From Providencia stuartii (GTDB taxonomy: Bacteria > Pseudomonadota > Gammaproteobacteria > Enterobacterales > Enterobacteriaceae), in the NCBI RefSeq assembly GCF_029277985.1, contig NZ_CP119546.1, forward strand, positions 2,232,001-2,296,000: a DNA stretch of 64,000 nt. Direction: 5' to 3'. The notes below the pieces were generated by a model, which was not told the DNA's origin, searched no databases, and saw nothing but the letters and a program-made list of their open reading frames with translations. How positions within the stretch are numbered: position 1 is the stretch's first letter; every line of letters starts with the position of its first letter. This document shows positions 19,362-28,307 of this stretch, one piece after another. Made by a program: the position numbers and the translations under genes.

Positions 19362-20111
19362 TCACTCTTCTTTATGAACGGTTAAACCTGCAAATGTTTG
19401 GCACACAGGCATTAATTCAAGTGTATTCACATTCATGCGAGCAGGCAAGGTAGAGACCCAATAAACTGTTTCAGCGATATCTTCAGGGGTAAGTGCATCG
19501 GCGCCTTTATATATATTAGCAGCTTTAGCATCATCGCCATTGAGTCGAACATTAGAAAACTCAGTTCCGCCAACCAAGCCAGGTTCAATGTCAGTGACAC
19601 GTACTTTTTTACCTTGAAGATCTGCACGCAAACCTAGTGAAAACTGCCTAACAAAAGCTTTGGTTGCACCATAAACGTTACCACCTTTATATGGCCAATT
19701 TGCAGCGGTTGAGCCAATGTTAATAATATGTCCATGATTATTGGCCACCATCGTTTGCAGTACTTCATAAGTCATGTTAACCAACCCTTTAGTATTAGTA
19801 TCAATCATGGTGGCCCAATCTTCTGGATTGGCATTGAAGGCAGGTTCGATACCCAACGCTAAGCCCGCGTTATTAACTAATACATCAATGTTTTTTAGTG
19901 ATGCTGGCAAGCCTGCAATTGCTGATTGAATAGCTTCTCTATCACGAATATCAAGCGTAATAGGGTGAAATTTATCGCCTAACTCTTTTTGTAATGCGAC
20001 TAAACGTTCAGTTCGTCGACCGGTACCAATAACGGTTGCTCCATGCTGAATGAAACGACGAGCAATTGCTTCGCCAAAACCTGATGATGCTCCTGTAACT
20101 AAAATGATCAT
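19362..20111 (-). CDS. ydfG: NADP-dependent 3-hydroxy acid / malonic semialdehyde dehydrogenase YdfG
   Basis: A 249-residue short-chain dehydrogenase. The cofactor loop TGASSGFGEAIARRF, the NNAG motif, and the catalytic Ser (IGSTA), Tyr and Lys (YGATK) are all present. Tail and length match E. coli YdfG, which oxidises L-allo-threonine and 3-hydroxy acids and reduces malonic semialdehyde in pyrimidine degradation. It appears monocistronic. Confidence 0.94.
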   Translation of the reverse strand: MIILVTGASSGFGEAIARRFIQHGATVIGTGRRTERLVALQKELGDKFHPITLDIRDREAIQSAIAGLPASLKNIDVLVNNAGLALGIEPAFNANPEDWATMIDTNTKGLVNMTYEVLQTMVANNHGHIINIGSTAANWPYKGGNVYGATKAFVRQFSLGLRADLQGKKVRVTDIEPGLVGGTEFSNVRLNGDDAKAANIYKGADALTPEDIAETVYWVSTLPARMNVNTLELMPVCQTFAGLTVHKEE

Positions 20112-20688
20112 GCTTACCCCTGTCTCTTATTATTGCTTAGTGTTCCGTTATTCTAACGCGCTTGCAGTAATGATCTACAAAAAACTTATTGTTATTACAC
20201 AATAAAGAGTAGAGGGATGACGCTGTGAGGCCCCAAACTTGGTAGCTACAATCTTCACAATTTGCTGTTCTGAAGCTGTATAAGTTAATAAAAACGTCAT
20301 TTTTCAGCATAAAGAAGTCAATCTTTTGCTGAAATAAAGGGCATTAAAATATTGGTGGCTATGTCGGATAAAGAATAAAATCGGGTCAATGTGATTCAAA
20401 CCGTGAGTGATAATCCTAACGGTATCTTGGAAATGCCAGCGGATCGGCCAAAATCTTGTAATAAATTCAATAAAACTGCCTTTCAAATTATTAATTACCA
20501 ATATTATTACTGGTGCAATAATAACGGCTATCTATCTGTTTTTATTAGTTCTTATAAAAAAATCTTCCTTGCCAGGTTACTCCATTATTTCACTAAAATG
20601 CTATCATTTAGATGGCTGCACTCATAACTAACGCGTGATTTTTCACTTTATTCAAAATGTTCTTCTCTCCAAATCAAGGGCACAAAAC
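20112..20688. other. Intergenic region without a recognisable gene
   Basis: This 577-base gap lies between divergent ydfG and the PI-PLC gene. It is AT-rich and has short open frames on both strands but no strong ribosome site and no family resemblance I can name. An imperfect inverted repeat TTCAGCA/TGCTGAA sits near 20303-20332. AAGGG before 20689 serves the next gene. Confidence 0.5.
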
Positions 20689-21723
20689 ATGTTAAAGATA
20701 TTTTTCTATATTCTAATAATGTCTTTTTGCACCACAAGTCATGCTCATTGGGATTCTGCGTACTTCAGAAAGGCTAGTGACGGATTCACTAGTAAATCAA
20801 AGTGGATGAGCTCGATTAGGGATGATGTGTTACTTTCTGAGATAGCGATACCAGGTACACATGATAGCGCAGCTTACAAAGGTTTTGTTGATAGCGTCGC
20901 AACTCAAACTCTTAATTTTGATCAACAACTTGAATATGGAATTCGGATGTTTGATATACGTGTTAGGCATACGAGCGACAGGTTTGCTTTGCATCATGGG
21001 ACTGTTTTCCTAGACGTCATGTTTGGCGATTTTCTTAACTCCGTTGATAGGTTTCTGGAAAAGAACCCATCCGAAACCGTTATATTTAGATTGAAAGAAG
21101 AAATGAAGCCAAATAATAACAACACTCGCTCTATGAGTGAAACCCTAGAATATTACATTTCCTTGCATAAGGATAAATATGTGAAGTTAACGTCTTTAAA
21201 TACAAGATTGGCTGAAGTGAGGGGGAAGTTTGCCATATTGAGTGATGGAAGGGAGTTTTGGGACTATGGCGTCTCCTATTGGCAGGCTAATATACAAGAT
21301 GAATATCATCTTAAAACCAATTGGGACTTATACACGAAGTGGGAACATGTTAAAGAACAGTTAGCGACAGCAACAAGAGGTAGTTCTCGTACTACATATA
21401 TTAACTATCTGAGTGGTTCTGGAGGTTCATTTCCTTACTTTGTAGCAAGCGGTCACTCATCTCCTGGTACTTCAGCCCCAAGGTTATCTACAGGACTAAC
21501 GACCCCGGGCTGGAAGTATAGCTATCCTGATTTTCCTAGGGTTTCTTGTTTTATTGGGATTTGTACAATCGCGTTTGAAGGTACAAATATTTTGACAAGA
21601 GATAAAATTAATCAATACAACAGGCTGGGCGTTAATCGAACGGTTGGAATAATAATTGCTGACTTCCCTGGAGAGTCTTTAATTAGCAGCATTATCGCTA
21701 ATAATAAAAATCTTCAAAAATAG
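20689..21723 (+). CDS. Secreted phosphatidylinositol-specific phospholipase C X-domain protein
   Basis: A 344-residue protein from the start at 20689 (MLKIFFYILI), chosen because it opens a good signal peptide (cut after SHA) and follows AAGGG. The catalytic features of bacterial PI-PLC are visible: IPGTHDSAA (general base His, about residue 58), GIRMFDIRV (Arg/Asp pair, about 84-92) and HHG (about 102), then ETVIFRLKEE. Such enzymes cleave phosphatidylinositol or GPI anchors and are known from pathogens. It lacks a calcium-site signature. It lies next to two other secreted hydrolases. Confidence 0.88.
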   Translation: MLKIFFYILIMSFCTTSHAHWDSAYFRKASDGFTSKSKWMSSIRDDVLLSEIAIPGTHDSAAYKGFVDSVATQTLNFDQQLEYGIRMFDIRVRHTSDRFALHHGTVFLDVMFGDFLNSVDRFLEKNPSETVIFRLKEEMKPNNNNTRSMSETLEYYISLHKDKYVKLTSLNTRLAEVRGKFAILSDGREFWDYGVSYWQANIQDEYHLKTNWDLYTKWEHVKEQLATATRGSSRTTYINYLSGSGGSFPYFVASGHSSPGTSAPRLSTGLTTPGWKYSYPDFPRVSCFIGICTIAFEGTNILTRDKINQYNRLGVNRTVGIIIADFPGESLISSIIANNKNLQK

Positions 21724-22329
21724 CTTGATTGCGTAAGGCTAAATTATTAAGCCTTATGCATTTATATAAACCAGTAAATAAACTTTTCGTTTGATTGCTC
21801 ATACGACATTACAATCTATCCAAAATAACATTTCCGTTTTTATTTTAAAAACATAAAGTCCAGCGCTAAAATAAACTTGCTCCAAACTGAAGCCTCGCAT
21901 AGGTCTGCTAAGTCGTTTAACTCTAAGGAAGCAAATGCTCTTTGTGGGTCACAATTGTTTCGCATTTTCTCTTCGTCATCATTCTAGAAAATGTGAGAAT
22001 GGTTTGATAAACAAATCAAACAGATGAATAGAATGCCTCAATCCGAACTTGGCATTGAGGGAGATGAAGTTATTCCGTGATGCTAACGGCAGAGAAGGGC
22101 CTTACGCTTACATCAAACCACAGCATGCGAATTCAAAAGTGTTATTATATTTTATAGAGAGAGAAATAACTTTGTAACTCAAGGTCAAACTGGACAATAT
22201 TTAGCTGTTTTAACTTATCTTTCCAATTTTATCTATATATTCCACCAAATAGTTAAATTATGATGCATGTTACATATTGTTCATCACGAATTATGTATCC
22301 TCGGTACTTTGACACCTGAGGAAATTCTA
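21724..22329. other. Intergenic region with short open frames only
   Basis: A 606-base gap. A 37-codon frame at 22064-22177 has protein-like composition (MKLFRDANGREGPYAYIKPQ) and GAGGGAG directly before its ATG, but the spacing is poor and I recognise no family. It may be a remnant. The last 15 bases contain the GAGG ribosome site of the next gene. Confidence 0.45.
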
Positions 22330-23913
22330 ATGCGAAGAATAATATTACTGGCATTACTTACGGCGGCCCCCTTATTAAGCTATGCCTCTGATTGGATTGT
22401 TCCTGATCTAAATATCGGAGAGCCAAAATTGAACCAGTCCGTAATTAAAAAAGATTTGAGTGAAGGAGCCACTCTGTATGAAATAAAAAGAGGAACAGTA
22501 GGGAAGGATGGGTATATTCTTTCCACTGATGTAATAAATTCTCAGACAAAACAAAAATATATAGACGAACTTAAAAATTTAAATATTCCCTTTGAAGTCA
22601 ATTTCGCCCCTGAAACAGCGCCACTAGGCAATTTCATTGGCCCCATAATTAGAATTAAGGGTTTTAATAACCAAAATGAAGCTAAAGACAAGGCGGATAA
22701 ATTACAAGCCAAAGGCCTTGAATTTAATGTGCGGTATAGCGCACAGGAAGGTTTGCATACAAGTGGGCCATTCGATATTAGCGTATTAAAGATTGATTTA
22801 AATAAATTTGATGGGAAGATTGTTAGCGCCCTAGCTAAAGATACAATACAGGGAGCAGAATCCGTTACATCAATGATTGACAGAAAAAAAGCAATCGCAG
22901 GCGTAAATGGTGGTTTTTTTGCCTTTGATAATTCAGTCGGTGATTACGGCGCTCCAGCAGGTATATATGTAAGTAATGGAGAGTTGATACGCGAGGCTAC
23001 AAATAATAGACCCGTCATTATTTTTGACAACAGTGGTAATAAAACAAATGTATTTTTTGGAACGTCAGTGGTAACAAAATCATTTATAACGCAAGGTGAC
23101 CTGAGTTACCAAATAAACGGGTTAAATAGAGTTCCGGGAAAATTGTTAAATTGTGGCGGTTATGAAAGCAAGCCAACAGAAAAACCTGTTCATGATTTTG
23201 TGTGTCACAATGATAACGAAGTTATTGCTTATAACCGCATGTATGGAAACCACACCCCAAATGTAACGGCGACAGAAATAATAATAAATAAACGTGGCGA
23301 TATTATAAGTTATTCAGATAAAGTAAATACAAAAATAGAGAGTGATAAAACTTACATTCAGGTGACTGGTAATAAAAAGTTGGAATTGAAGAAAGATATA
23401 CCCGTGAAGCTAGTTCACAAAGTTTTTATTGATAATAAAGAATTCACACTCAAACCTGGAATAACAATGATAAGTGCTGGGCCTTCTCTTCTTGTGAATG
23501 GAAATATTCCTATTGAAATCAGAGCTACTCAGGGCTGGGATCCTTACCCTAAAATAAAGGATCTTAACCAAAGTCAAGACGATGATGGATTGTCACTCGC
23601 AAATGATTCCGAAAATAGAGAGGGGTTTTATGAAGGCTGGGTACTTCGCCGGCACCCTCGGACAGCTATTGGTATCACTAAAGACAATGTTCTTTTCATC
23701 GCGGTTGTTTATGGAAGAAATCCAACTAATTCAGAAGGGGCAACCATTACAGAAATGGGGCGTTTAATGAAGGCGCTAGGCGCTATCACTGCGATGAACC
23801 TTGATGGTGGCGGGTCATCAGTGATGATTGTAGACGGCAAGCCTACAGGTCCCTTTTCTGATGAAGAAGAAAGGTTAGTCTCGGATGCCATCCTTTTGAT
23901 TAAAAATAACTAA
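22330..23913 (+). CDS. Secreted phosphodiester glycosidase family protein (NAGPA fold)
   Basis: A 527-residue protein from MRRIILLALL at 22330, where GAGG lies upstream and a signal peptide ends in YAS. Residues about 75-140 resemble an SPOR-like repeat, a possible peptidoglycan-glycan binding unit. The C-terminal two thirds is the NAGPA/phosphodiester glycosidase domain (PF09992): NGGFFAFD, RRHPRTAIGI and NLDGGGSSVMI are the family hallmarks. Human NAGPA removes GlcNAc from phosphodiesters; bacterial members are thought to act on cell-wall or glycan phosphodiesters. It converges with a second, distant family member across a shared terminator. Confidence 0.86.
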   Translation: MRRIILLALLTAAPLLSYASDWIVPDLNIGEPKLNQSVIKKDLSEGATLYEIKRGTVGKDGYILSTDVINSQTKQKYIDELKNLNIPFEVNFAPETAPLGNFIGPIIRIKGFNNQNEAKDKADKLQAKGLEFNVRYSAQEGLHTSGPFDISVLKIDLNKFDGKIVSALAKDTIQGAESVTSMIDRKKAIAGVNGGFFAFDNSVGDYGAPAGIYVSNGELIREATNNRPVIIFDNSGNKTNVFFGTSVVTKSFITQGDLSYQINGLNRVPGKLLNCGGYESKPTEKPVHDFVCHNDNEVIAYNRMYGNHTPNVTATEIIINKRGDIISYSDKVNTKIESDKTYIQVTGNKKLELKKDIPVKLVHKVFIDNKEFTLKPGITMISAGPSLLVNGNIPIEIRATQGWDPYPKIKDLNQSQDDDGLSLANDSENREGFYEGWVLRRHPRTAIGITKDNVLFIAVVYGRNPTNSEGATITEMGRLMKALGAITAMNLDGGGSSVMIVDGKPTGPFSDEEERLVSDAILLIKNN

Positions 23914-23931
23914 CCAATGTTACCTTGCTCA

Positions 23932-23963
23932 AAAAGAAGAGCAGTAAACTCAGCTCTTCTTTT
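23932..23963. terminator. Bidirectional terminator between the two glycosidase genes
   Basis: AAAAGAAGAGC (23932-23942) pairs perfectly with GCTCTTCTTTT (23953-23963). The A and T runs at the ends let it work on both strands. Confidence 0.9.
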
Positions 23964-23967
23964 ATCA

Positions 23968-25533
23968 CTATTTATTGATAGATAGCCCTAACCATGAAGG
24001 TACTGGTCTATGTTTACCGTCGGGCTGAGATATTAATGAACACCAGACCCCCGACGTGTCGCATGATGAGGAAGGCCTTGCATCACCCTTAACGACAAAA
24101 GCATTACTGTCTATCGCAATGGCGGCAGACCCACCTCCATCGAGTTCCATTGAACTTGAAACACCTAAACCATAATACAGATTTTTAAGATCCGTTCTAC
24201 TTATCCCATTACGGTAACTTCCGCCTTGAAACACATAAATCACACTATTATTATCGTCCGCAGCAATGCCTATGCGGGTAGTTTCTGACGAACCCGAATC
24301 AGGTGTAGGTTTTGGTGAAACAACACTAAGAGGTAATCCTGTTCCTGCAATAGCAAGGAATTTATAACCACTATTGTCTAACTCTATAGCATGTTGTTCG
24401 ATCGCTGGATCAGATACACCGTTGCTGTAATATACTTCAATGCTTGAATTTAAATCCATTTTCCAAAACAGGGCATCAAGCGGCGCTTTGCTGCCATCTT
24501 CATCAATGAAATAGCTAGGCCCCGCAAAATACTTATTGGGTTCGTTGTGAGTACCTTGTGTTGGCCCGTTAGAAATATTATCAAAATAAATCCCCAAAGG
24601 CGTTGAGCATTTATTGCTTTTCCAAGTCGCTCCATTTAATTGAGGCCTCACATCAAAGTAATTTGCATTCAGCGCTACTAATGGCTTTTCAAGCTTTAAC
24701 CAAGCCTCGTCTGGATTATATAGCTCAGCATACTCAAGCGTACCGTCTGACGTGCGGGCGGAAGCAGTGCCTTCGCATCGAGCTGCTTCCCCTTTGTGAG
24801 TATCACCCAGCAAATGAGGAATAATATATTTCTCATTATTTCTCACCCTCGGTATAATTAATAGATTCCCTTTATTCGCAAGGGTATATTTTCCAGAGCC
24901 TGTGCTCATTGGGATTTCGTAGTTTCCACCAAAAACGATATGACTTGGTTTGCCAGTTTGCAAAGTTTCTTTTTTAGCCTCATTAATTAACGCCATTACT
25001 GCATCGTTGGTGTAGTTAGGCTTTATATAGCCATTCCCAGTACGAACATTATCACCTCTTATTTGGAATGAACCAACAGTACGGCCATTATTTCTAAACA
25101 TCAACCAAATTTGTTTGATAGTTATTTCATATTCCCCAGACTTTGCAGCAGGATACTCAAACCGCTTCATATACTCACTAACCTTGCCAACATCCTCAGT
25201 TATTCGCATAACTTCAGTTTGACCAGTTAACTTATGTTCTATATCAACAATAATATCAATTGAGGTTTTATTATAACTTGCCCCGCTAAATTTGATATTA
25301 TGCAAATAAACATCAACAAATAATGGTCTAATTTCCTTTCTATCGCATATGTCTGTATTAATACTTAAAGAGACTTTCTTATTATCGTTGTTTCTATTTT
25401 CGAATGTATAATATAAACGTCCCCAGCAATTCCAATTTTCAGATCTTTCACTGCTATATTCGTCAATATAATTAGCATGCACAACGGAGATATTTAACCC
25501 TAATAGAATAGCAAGAATAGAGTATTTAAACAT
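23968..25533 (-). CDS. Second secreted phosphodiester glycosidase family protein
   Basis: A 521-residue protein with a signal peptide (residues 1-20, ending VHA). Residues about 25-160 form a beta-rich N-terminal domain that I do not recognise. The C-terminal half carries the phosphodiester glycosidase hallmarks NANYFDVR, ETTRIGIA and MELDGGGSAAI, and ends with RPVPSWLG. It is clearly not a recent duplicate of the gene it faces, because the N-terminal domains differ and the shared motifs sit in divergent contexts. The C-terminal SSSCDTSGVWC suggests a disulfide. Confidence 0.83.
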   Translation of the reverse strand: MFKYSILAILLGLNISVVHANYIDEYSSERSENWNCWGRLYYTFENRNNDNKKVSLSINTDICDRKEIRPLFVDVYLHNIKFSGASYNKTSIDIIVDIEHKLTGQTEVMRITEDVGKVSEYMKRFEYPAAKSGEYEITIKQIWLMFRNNGRTVGSFQIRGDNVRTGNGYIKPNYTNDAVMALINEAKKETLQTGKPSHIVFGGNYEIPMSTGSGKYTLANKGNLLIIPRVRNNEKYIIPHLLGDTHKGEAARCEGTASARTSDGTLEYAELYNPDEAWLKLEKPLVALNANYFDVRPQLNGATWKSNKCSTPLGIYFDNISNGPTQGTHNEPNKYFAGPSYFIDEDGSKAPLDALFWKMDLNSSIEVYYSNGVSDPAIEQHAIELDNSGYKFLAIAGTGLPLSVVSPKPTPDSGSSETTRIGIAADDNNSVIYVFQGGSYRNGISRTDLKNLYYGLGVSSSMELDGGGSAAIAIDSNAFVVKGDARPSSSCDTSGVWCSLISQPDGKHRPVPSWLGLSINK

Positions 25534-26092
25534 GAGTTAATTTCCTATATTGTATTAAAATGATACCTTTGATTTAATTTTTAATCGTATTAGCTGAAAC
25601 AATTCCAATTTCAATACTTAAATTTCAAATAATTAATTCACCATGTCATCCTCAAATTGATTTCGATTAAATAAAGTTATAGATGAGTAAGTAAAATTAC
25701 GCAAACTTAAAAGATATTAATTGTCCTTACGAATAAAGAAGAATCCACAGAATAGTATTATGCTCTTAGACTGATAAGCTATGTACGCCTAGTAAAATTC
25801 ATTTTTCGATATAAAGAACCTCAAAAATGAACGTAAAACGTCTTGACAACAAAGTGTATGTTCTTACTTGGCTGGTTTGTGGATTCGCAGAGACGCTAAG
25901 GGTAGAAAGAGATTTTATGGCTACATCAATAACAGCATACGTATACAGAATTGGTTGTGACTATTATTAAAAGGGTTAATGCACACCGGTAGATATTTCT
26001 TCAAGGGTAAAGCTCAGGCTAGTTCATGTCATTTATACATTAGATGTCAGGTATTAAGAAACCAACTCAGATAACCGATCATATGTGGTAAA

Positions 26093-26100
26093 GGGAAGGG
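26093..26100 (+). promoter_or_regulatory. KOPS-type octamer GGGAAGGG pointing toward dif
   Basis: GGGAAGGG fits GGGNAGGG. It lies 0.94 kb left of dif on the + strand, the orientation that would direct FtsK to dif. Confidence 0.6.
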
Positions 26101-26268
26101 GGATAATACTCAACCGTAATAGTCCTAGTTCTGAGCGTTTTACACTCATAACCATTTCTTCAGGAAATTATTTTTTATTCGCTTCTCGGTACGTAATTAA
26201 ACATACTAAACCGTAAATATTATTTAGTTCACTTAATGTATAACGCTATGTTACAAAAGGGTCCTGAG

Positions 26269-26306
26269 CGATTGCGGTAGAATGGTTTTGGGGTTTACCG
26301 CAATCG
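26269..26306. repeat. Perfect 11-bp inverted repeat, possible terminator
   Basis: CGATTGCGGTA and TACCGCAATCG with a 16-base spacer lie just downstream of the small minus-strand operon 26320-26800. A TTTT follows only after ten further bases on the minus strand, so terminator function is uncertain. Confidence 0.5.
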
Positions 26307-26319
26307 GGAAGGTTCATCT

Positions 26320-26556
26320 TTACATATAGAGTGCATTGTGCGAGCCTATCTTATTACTTTCCAATTCCAAGTCAGCTTTCTTATTTTCAATAAAACTTTC
26401 AGTTTCTTTTTCTAATAAAAGCCTTGTGAGTTCATTTTGTCTTTCTTCTAGAATTTTATTTTCTTTTTTATTTCGCCTATTTCTTATCTCGGATGAAATC
26501 ACAGTATAAATGGAAACAATTAAAGCAAATAAAGCAATCCAAGCACTCGCATCCAT
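26320..26556 (-). CDS. Small membrane-anchored coiled-coil protein, unknown function
   Basis: A 78-residue protein with one N-terminal membrane helix (about residues 4-22, WIALFALIVSIYTVIS), then a basic turn (RNRRNKK) and a charged helix likely to form a coiled coil. GAGG eight bases before the ATG supports translation. It lies 16 bases after the zinc-ribbon gene and is probably in one operon with it. I do not recognise the family. Confidence 0.6.
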   Translation of the reverse strand: MDASAWIALFALIVSIYTVISSEIRNRRNKKENKILEERQNELTRLLLEKETESFIENKKADLELESNKIGSHNALYM

Positions 26557-26572
26557 TTTTAACCTCTATTTA

Positions 26573-26800
26573 TTATTTGAACGATTTCTTAAACATTTTT
26601 TTTATGTCTTTAATAATATCTTCTTTCATTTCGTTAACATTGGCTTGAATGTTTTCATCATTTTCCCGAATTAATTCATCTTTCGTTAATTCATAGCCAC
26701 AATCAAAGCATTTAGTAGCATCTTGCTCTCCATATATTTCAAATTCAGTATTGCTACAGACAGGACAGTGTAGGGTAATAGATCTGTTATGCTTATTCAT
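26573..26800 (-). CDS. Small zinc-ribbon protein
   Basis: A 75-residue protein with two CxxC knuckles (CPVC near residue 12 and CFDCG near 31) that should bind one zinc ion, followed by a charged helix ending KKMFKKSFK. The pattern TLHCPVC...ELTKDELI recalls a small enterobacterial family I know as ECs_2282-like, recalled from memory only. GAGG precedes the ATG. Function is unknown. First gene of a two-gene unit beside dif. Confidence 0.7.
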   Translation of the reverse strand: MNKHNRSITLHCPVCSNTEFEIYGEQDATKCFDCGYELTKDELIRENDENIQANVNEMKEDIIKDIKKMFKKSFK

Positions 26801-27162
26801 TTTAACCTCACTAAAAGTTTTAACTCTAAAACTCCCCGTCCTGTGTACTACAGGGGTAGTCTCAAGACAATTACGGACTTTCCGTAAAATAACTAATTAT
26901 ATCGGGTTCATTTGAACTTACCACGGAGACCTAAGATTGTACATAATGATAGCAGATGATGAAAATAACATCTATTTAGTGCCTAAACGAACCAACACGA
27001 TTAACCAGCCAGAACACTGGATTTCTTCATTTCACTTTTGGGTTCGCATAATGCATATTATGTTAAATAGAATATAATGACCAATAGCTTCATAAGATGA
27101 ATCCCTTTCAATGAATTAGCGCTTCTAACCCCTGTTGATTCAGATACGTGTTAAAAATTTAA
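26801..27162. other. Intergenic region containing dif
   Basis: This 362-base gap contains the dif site at 27041-27068. It also has a small hairpin (CCTGT/ACAGG around 26840-26854) in a G/C-rich patch. No gene is evident. Confidence 0.7.
27041..27068 (+). other. dif site, XerCD chromosome dimer resolution
   Basis: The 28 bases are GGTTCGCATAA (XerC arm), TGCATA (centre) and TTATGTTAAAT (XerD arm). E. coli dif is GGTGCGCATAA, TGTATA, TTATGTTAAAT, so 26 of 28 bases match and the XerD arm is identical. XerC/XerD recombine here, activated by FtsK, to resolve chromosome dimers. Tus/Ter, matS and octamer polarity around it agree with this being the chromosomal dif. Confidence 0.95.
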
Positions 27163-27462
27163 TCACTTCACTTCTTGCCAATCTGTGCATTTTAATGAGA
27201 TACGTAGTACAGCATGGATAAGAAACAAATACTGACCTAAATCGATGAGCAAACCAACTCTTCCATCCTTGTTTGTTGCAATATACTCAATAAGAAAGTT
27301 TTCACTTCTACGTTTCCGCACCAAGAAAAGGAATTGTTCACGCTGAAGTATTTCTTTAAGTGTTGGGAAAATAAATTCAGTAAAAGATTCGATTTTTCTT
27401 TCGGGGAATCTAACGACGATATTGCAAATTGCATTTCTGAATTGGATGGTTTCTATCATCAC
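27163..27462 (-). CDS. Hypothetical protein, unrecognised
   Basis: A 99-residue frame (start GTG at 27462 or ATG at 27459), with no clear Shine-Dalgarno. It is mixed alpha/beta with no signal peptide and no motif that I recognise. Its size and place among toxin/immunity remnants would suit an immunity-type protein, but that is inference. It could be a non-coding open frame. Confidence 0.4.
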   Translation of the reverse strand: MMIETIQFRNAICNIVVRFPERKIESFTEFIFPTLKEILQREQFLFLVRKRRSENFLIEYIATNKDGRVGLLIDLGQYLFLIHAVLRISLKCTDWQEVK

Positions 27463-27835
27463 TTGGGTAATAAAAAAGTACTAAAAGCATAGTTTCAATT
27501 CAAAATGTATCTTTTGAATCATGCAAAAATAATGCTGAGCACCTACGAACAATGTCTAAATTCTTTTAATAAATAGGAATCAGTGCTTTCAATAGATTGA
27601 CAGGTATGACATCTGGACGCCACGCGATTGAAACGGATGCTACATAAAGTAATCGCTCAGAATTTTAGCAAAGTACAGCCAGGTGATATGAAGCACAGTC
27701 CCAATTACCGGAGTTTAACGAAAGAGCAACTATTATGCCTTGATAAAATACTACTACCCTATTCTCCTTTGATATCAGAATCATTACCTGTAGTGACCCC
27801 GTGATTCTATTAACTATTTATTAAAAATATTATTT
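27463..27835. other. Gene-poor region with one short open frame
   Basis: A frame at 27637-27804 on the + strand encodes 55 residues (MLHKVIAQNFSKVQPGDMK..., ending LPVVTP) and extends a little upstream without a start codon. It looks like the end of a lost gene. I recognise no family. Confidence 0.4.
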
Positions 27836-28183
27836 TTATAAACGTGATTTCAACTGAATCCATTCATTTTTAAACACCATCTTAAGATAATAGGTAAAAA
27901 AAGACATTTTTAGCCTTCCTAAGAATTTGTTTTTTATACTTTTTATTTTTTCTATCTCTGTAAGCAATTGCTCTTCATCAAAAAAATAACAAACAGGCGG
28001 AACTGGCGATATAACATTGAAGTAGCAAGCTGGAGCCACATAATTAAACAACACATCTTCAATGTATTTAATATCATAATTTTTAACCATGTAAGCTATA
28101 TAATCGTAGTCTATAGCGTTATCAACAAAAATAAGTGACAACGTCACATAAAGACGTTCTTCATTATTTAACGAATTGCCCAT
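27836..28183 (-). CDS. Small acidic protein resembling DUF7079, possible orphan immunity protein
   Basis: A 115-residue protein. The pattern FVDNAIDYDYIA...LFNYVAPACYFNV...PPVCYFFDEE recalls DUF7079-type proteins (recalled, not searched). Upstream on the same strand, an open frame with no start codon (about 28187-28280) reads LSAIISGTVVTDSLDDE... and ends just after this gene's ATG, as if it were the tail of a longer, lost gene translationally coupled to it. That arrangement is common for toxin and immunity pairs. A matS site lies inside. Confidence 0.6.
   Translation of the reverse strand: MGNSLNNEERLYVTLSLIFVDNAIDYDYIAYMVKNYDIKYIEDVLFNYVAPACYFNVISPVPPVCYFFDEEQLLTEIEKIKSIKNKFLGRLKMSFFTYYLKMVFKNEWIQLKSRL
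28135..28147. promoter_or_regulatory. matS site near dif
   Basis: GTGACAACGTCAC is a perfect match to GTGACRNYGTCAC, 1.1 kb from dif. Confidence 0.85.
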
Positions 28184-28307
28184 TTCGTAAGCTCTTCTAT
28201 TTCATCATCAAGACTATCCGTTACAACTGTTCCGGAAATTATTGCACTTAAGGATTGCGCCGGTGCTTTTACCCTTATTCAATAAACTCAGGATGATATT
28301 GAACGGT

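Larger units (their letters stand above)
25534..26319. other. Gene-poor region left of dif
   Basis: In these 786 bases I find only a 47-codon frame at 25827-25970 (MNVKRLDNKVYVLTWLVCG...), a KOPS-type octamer at 26093-26100, and a perfect 11-bp inverted repeat (CGATTGCGGTA 26269-26279, TACCGCAATCG 26296-26306). No tRNA or insertion sequence end was seen. The composition looks like decayed coding DNA. Confidence 0.5.

Noticed and set aside
20391..20631. Overlapping small + strand frames before the PI-PLC gene
   Set aside because: No ribosome site or recognisable sequence, and the two frames overlap each other; probably non-coding.
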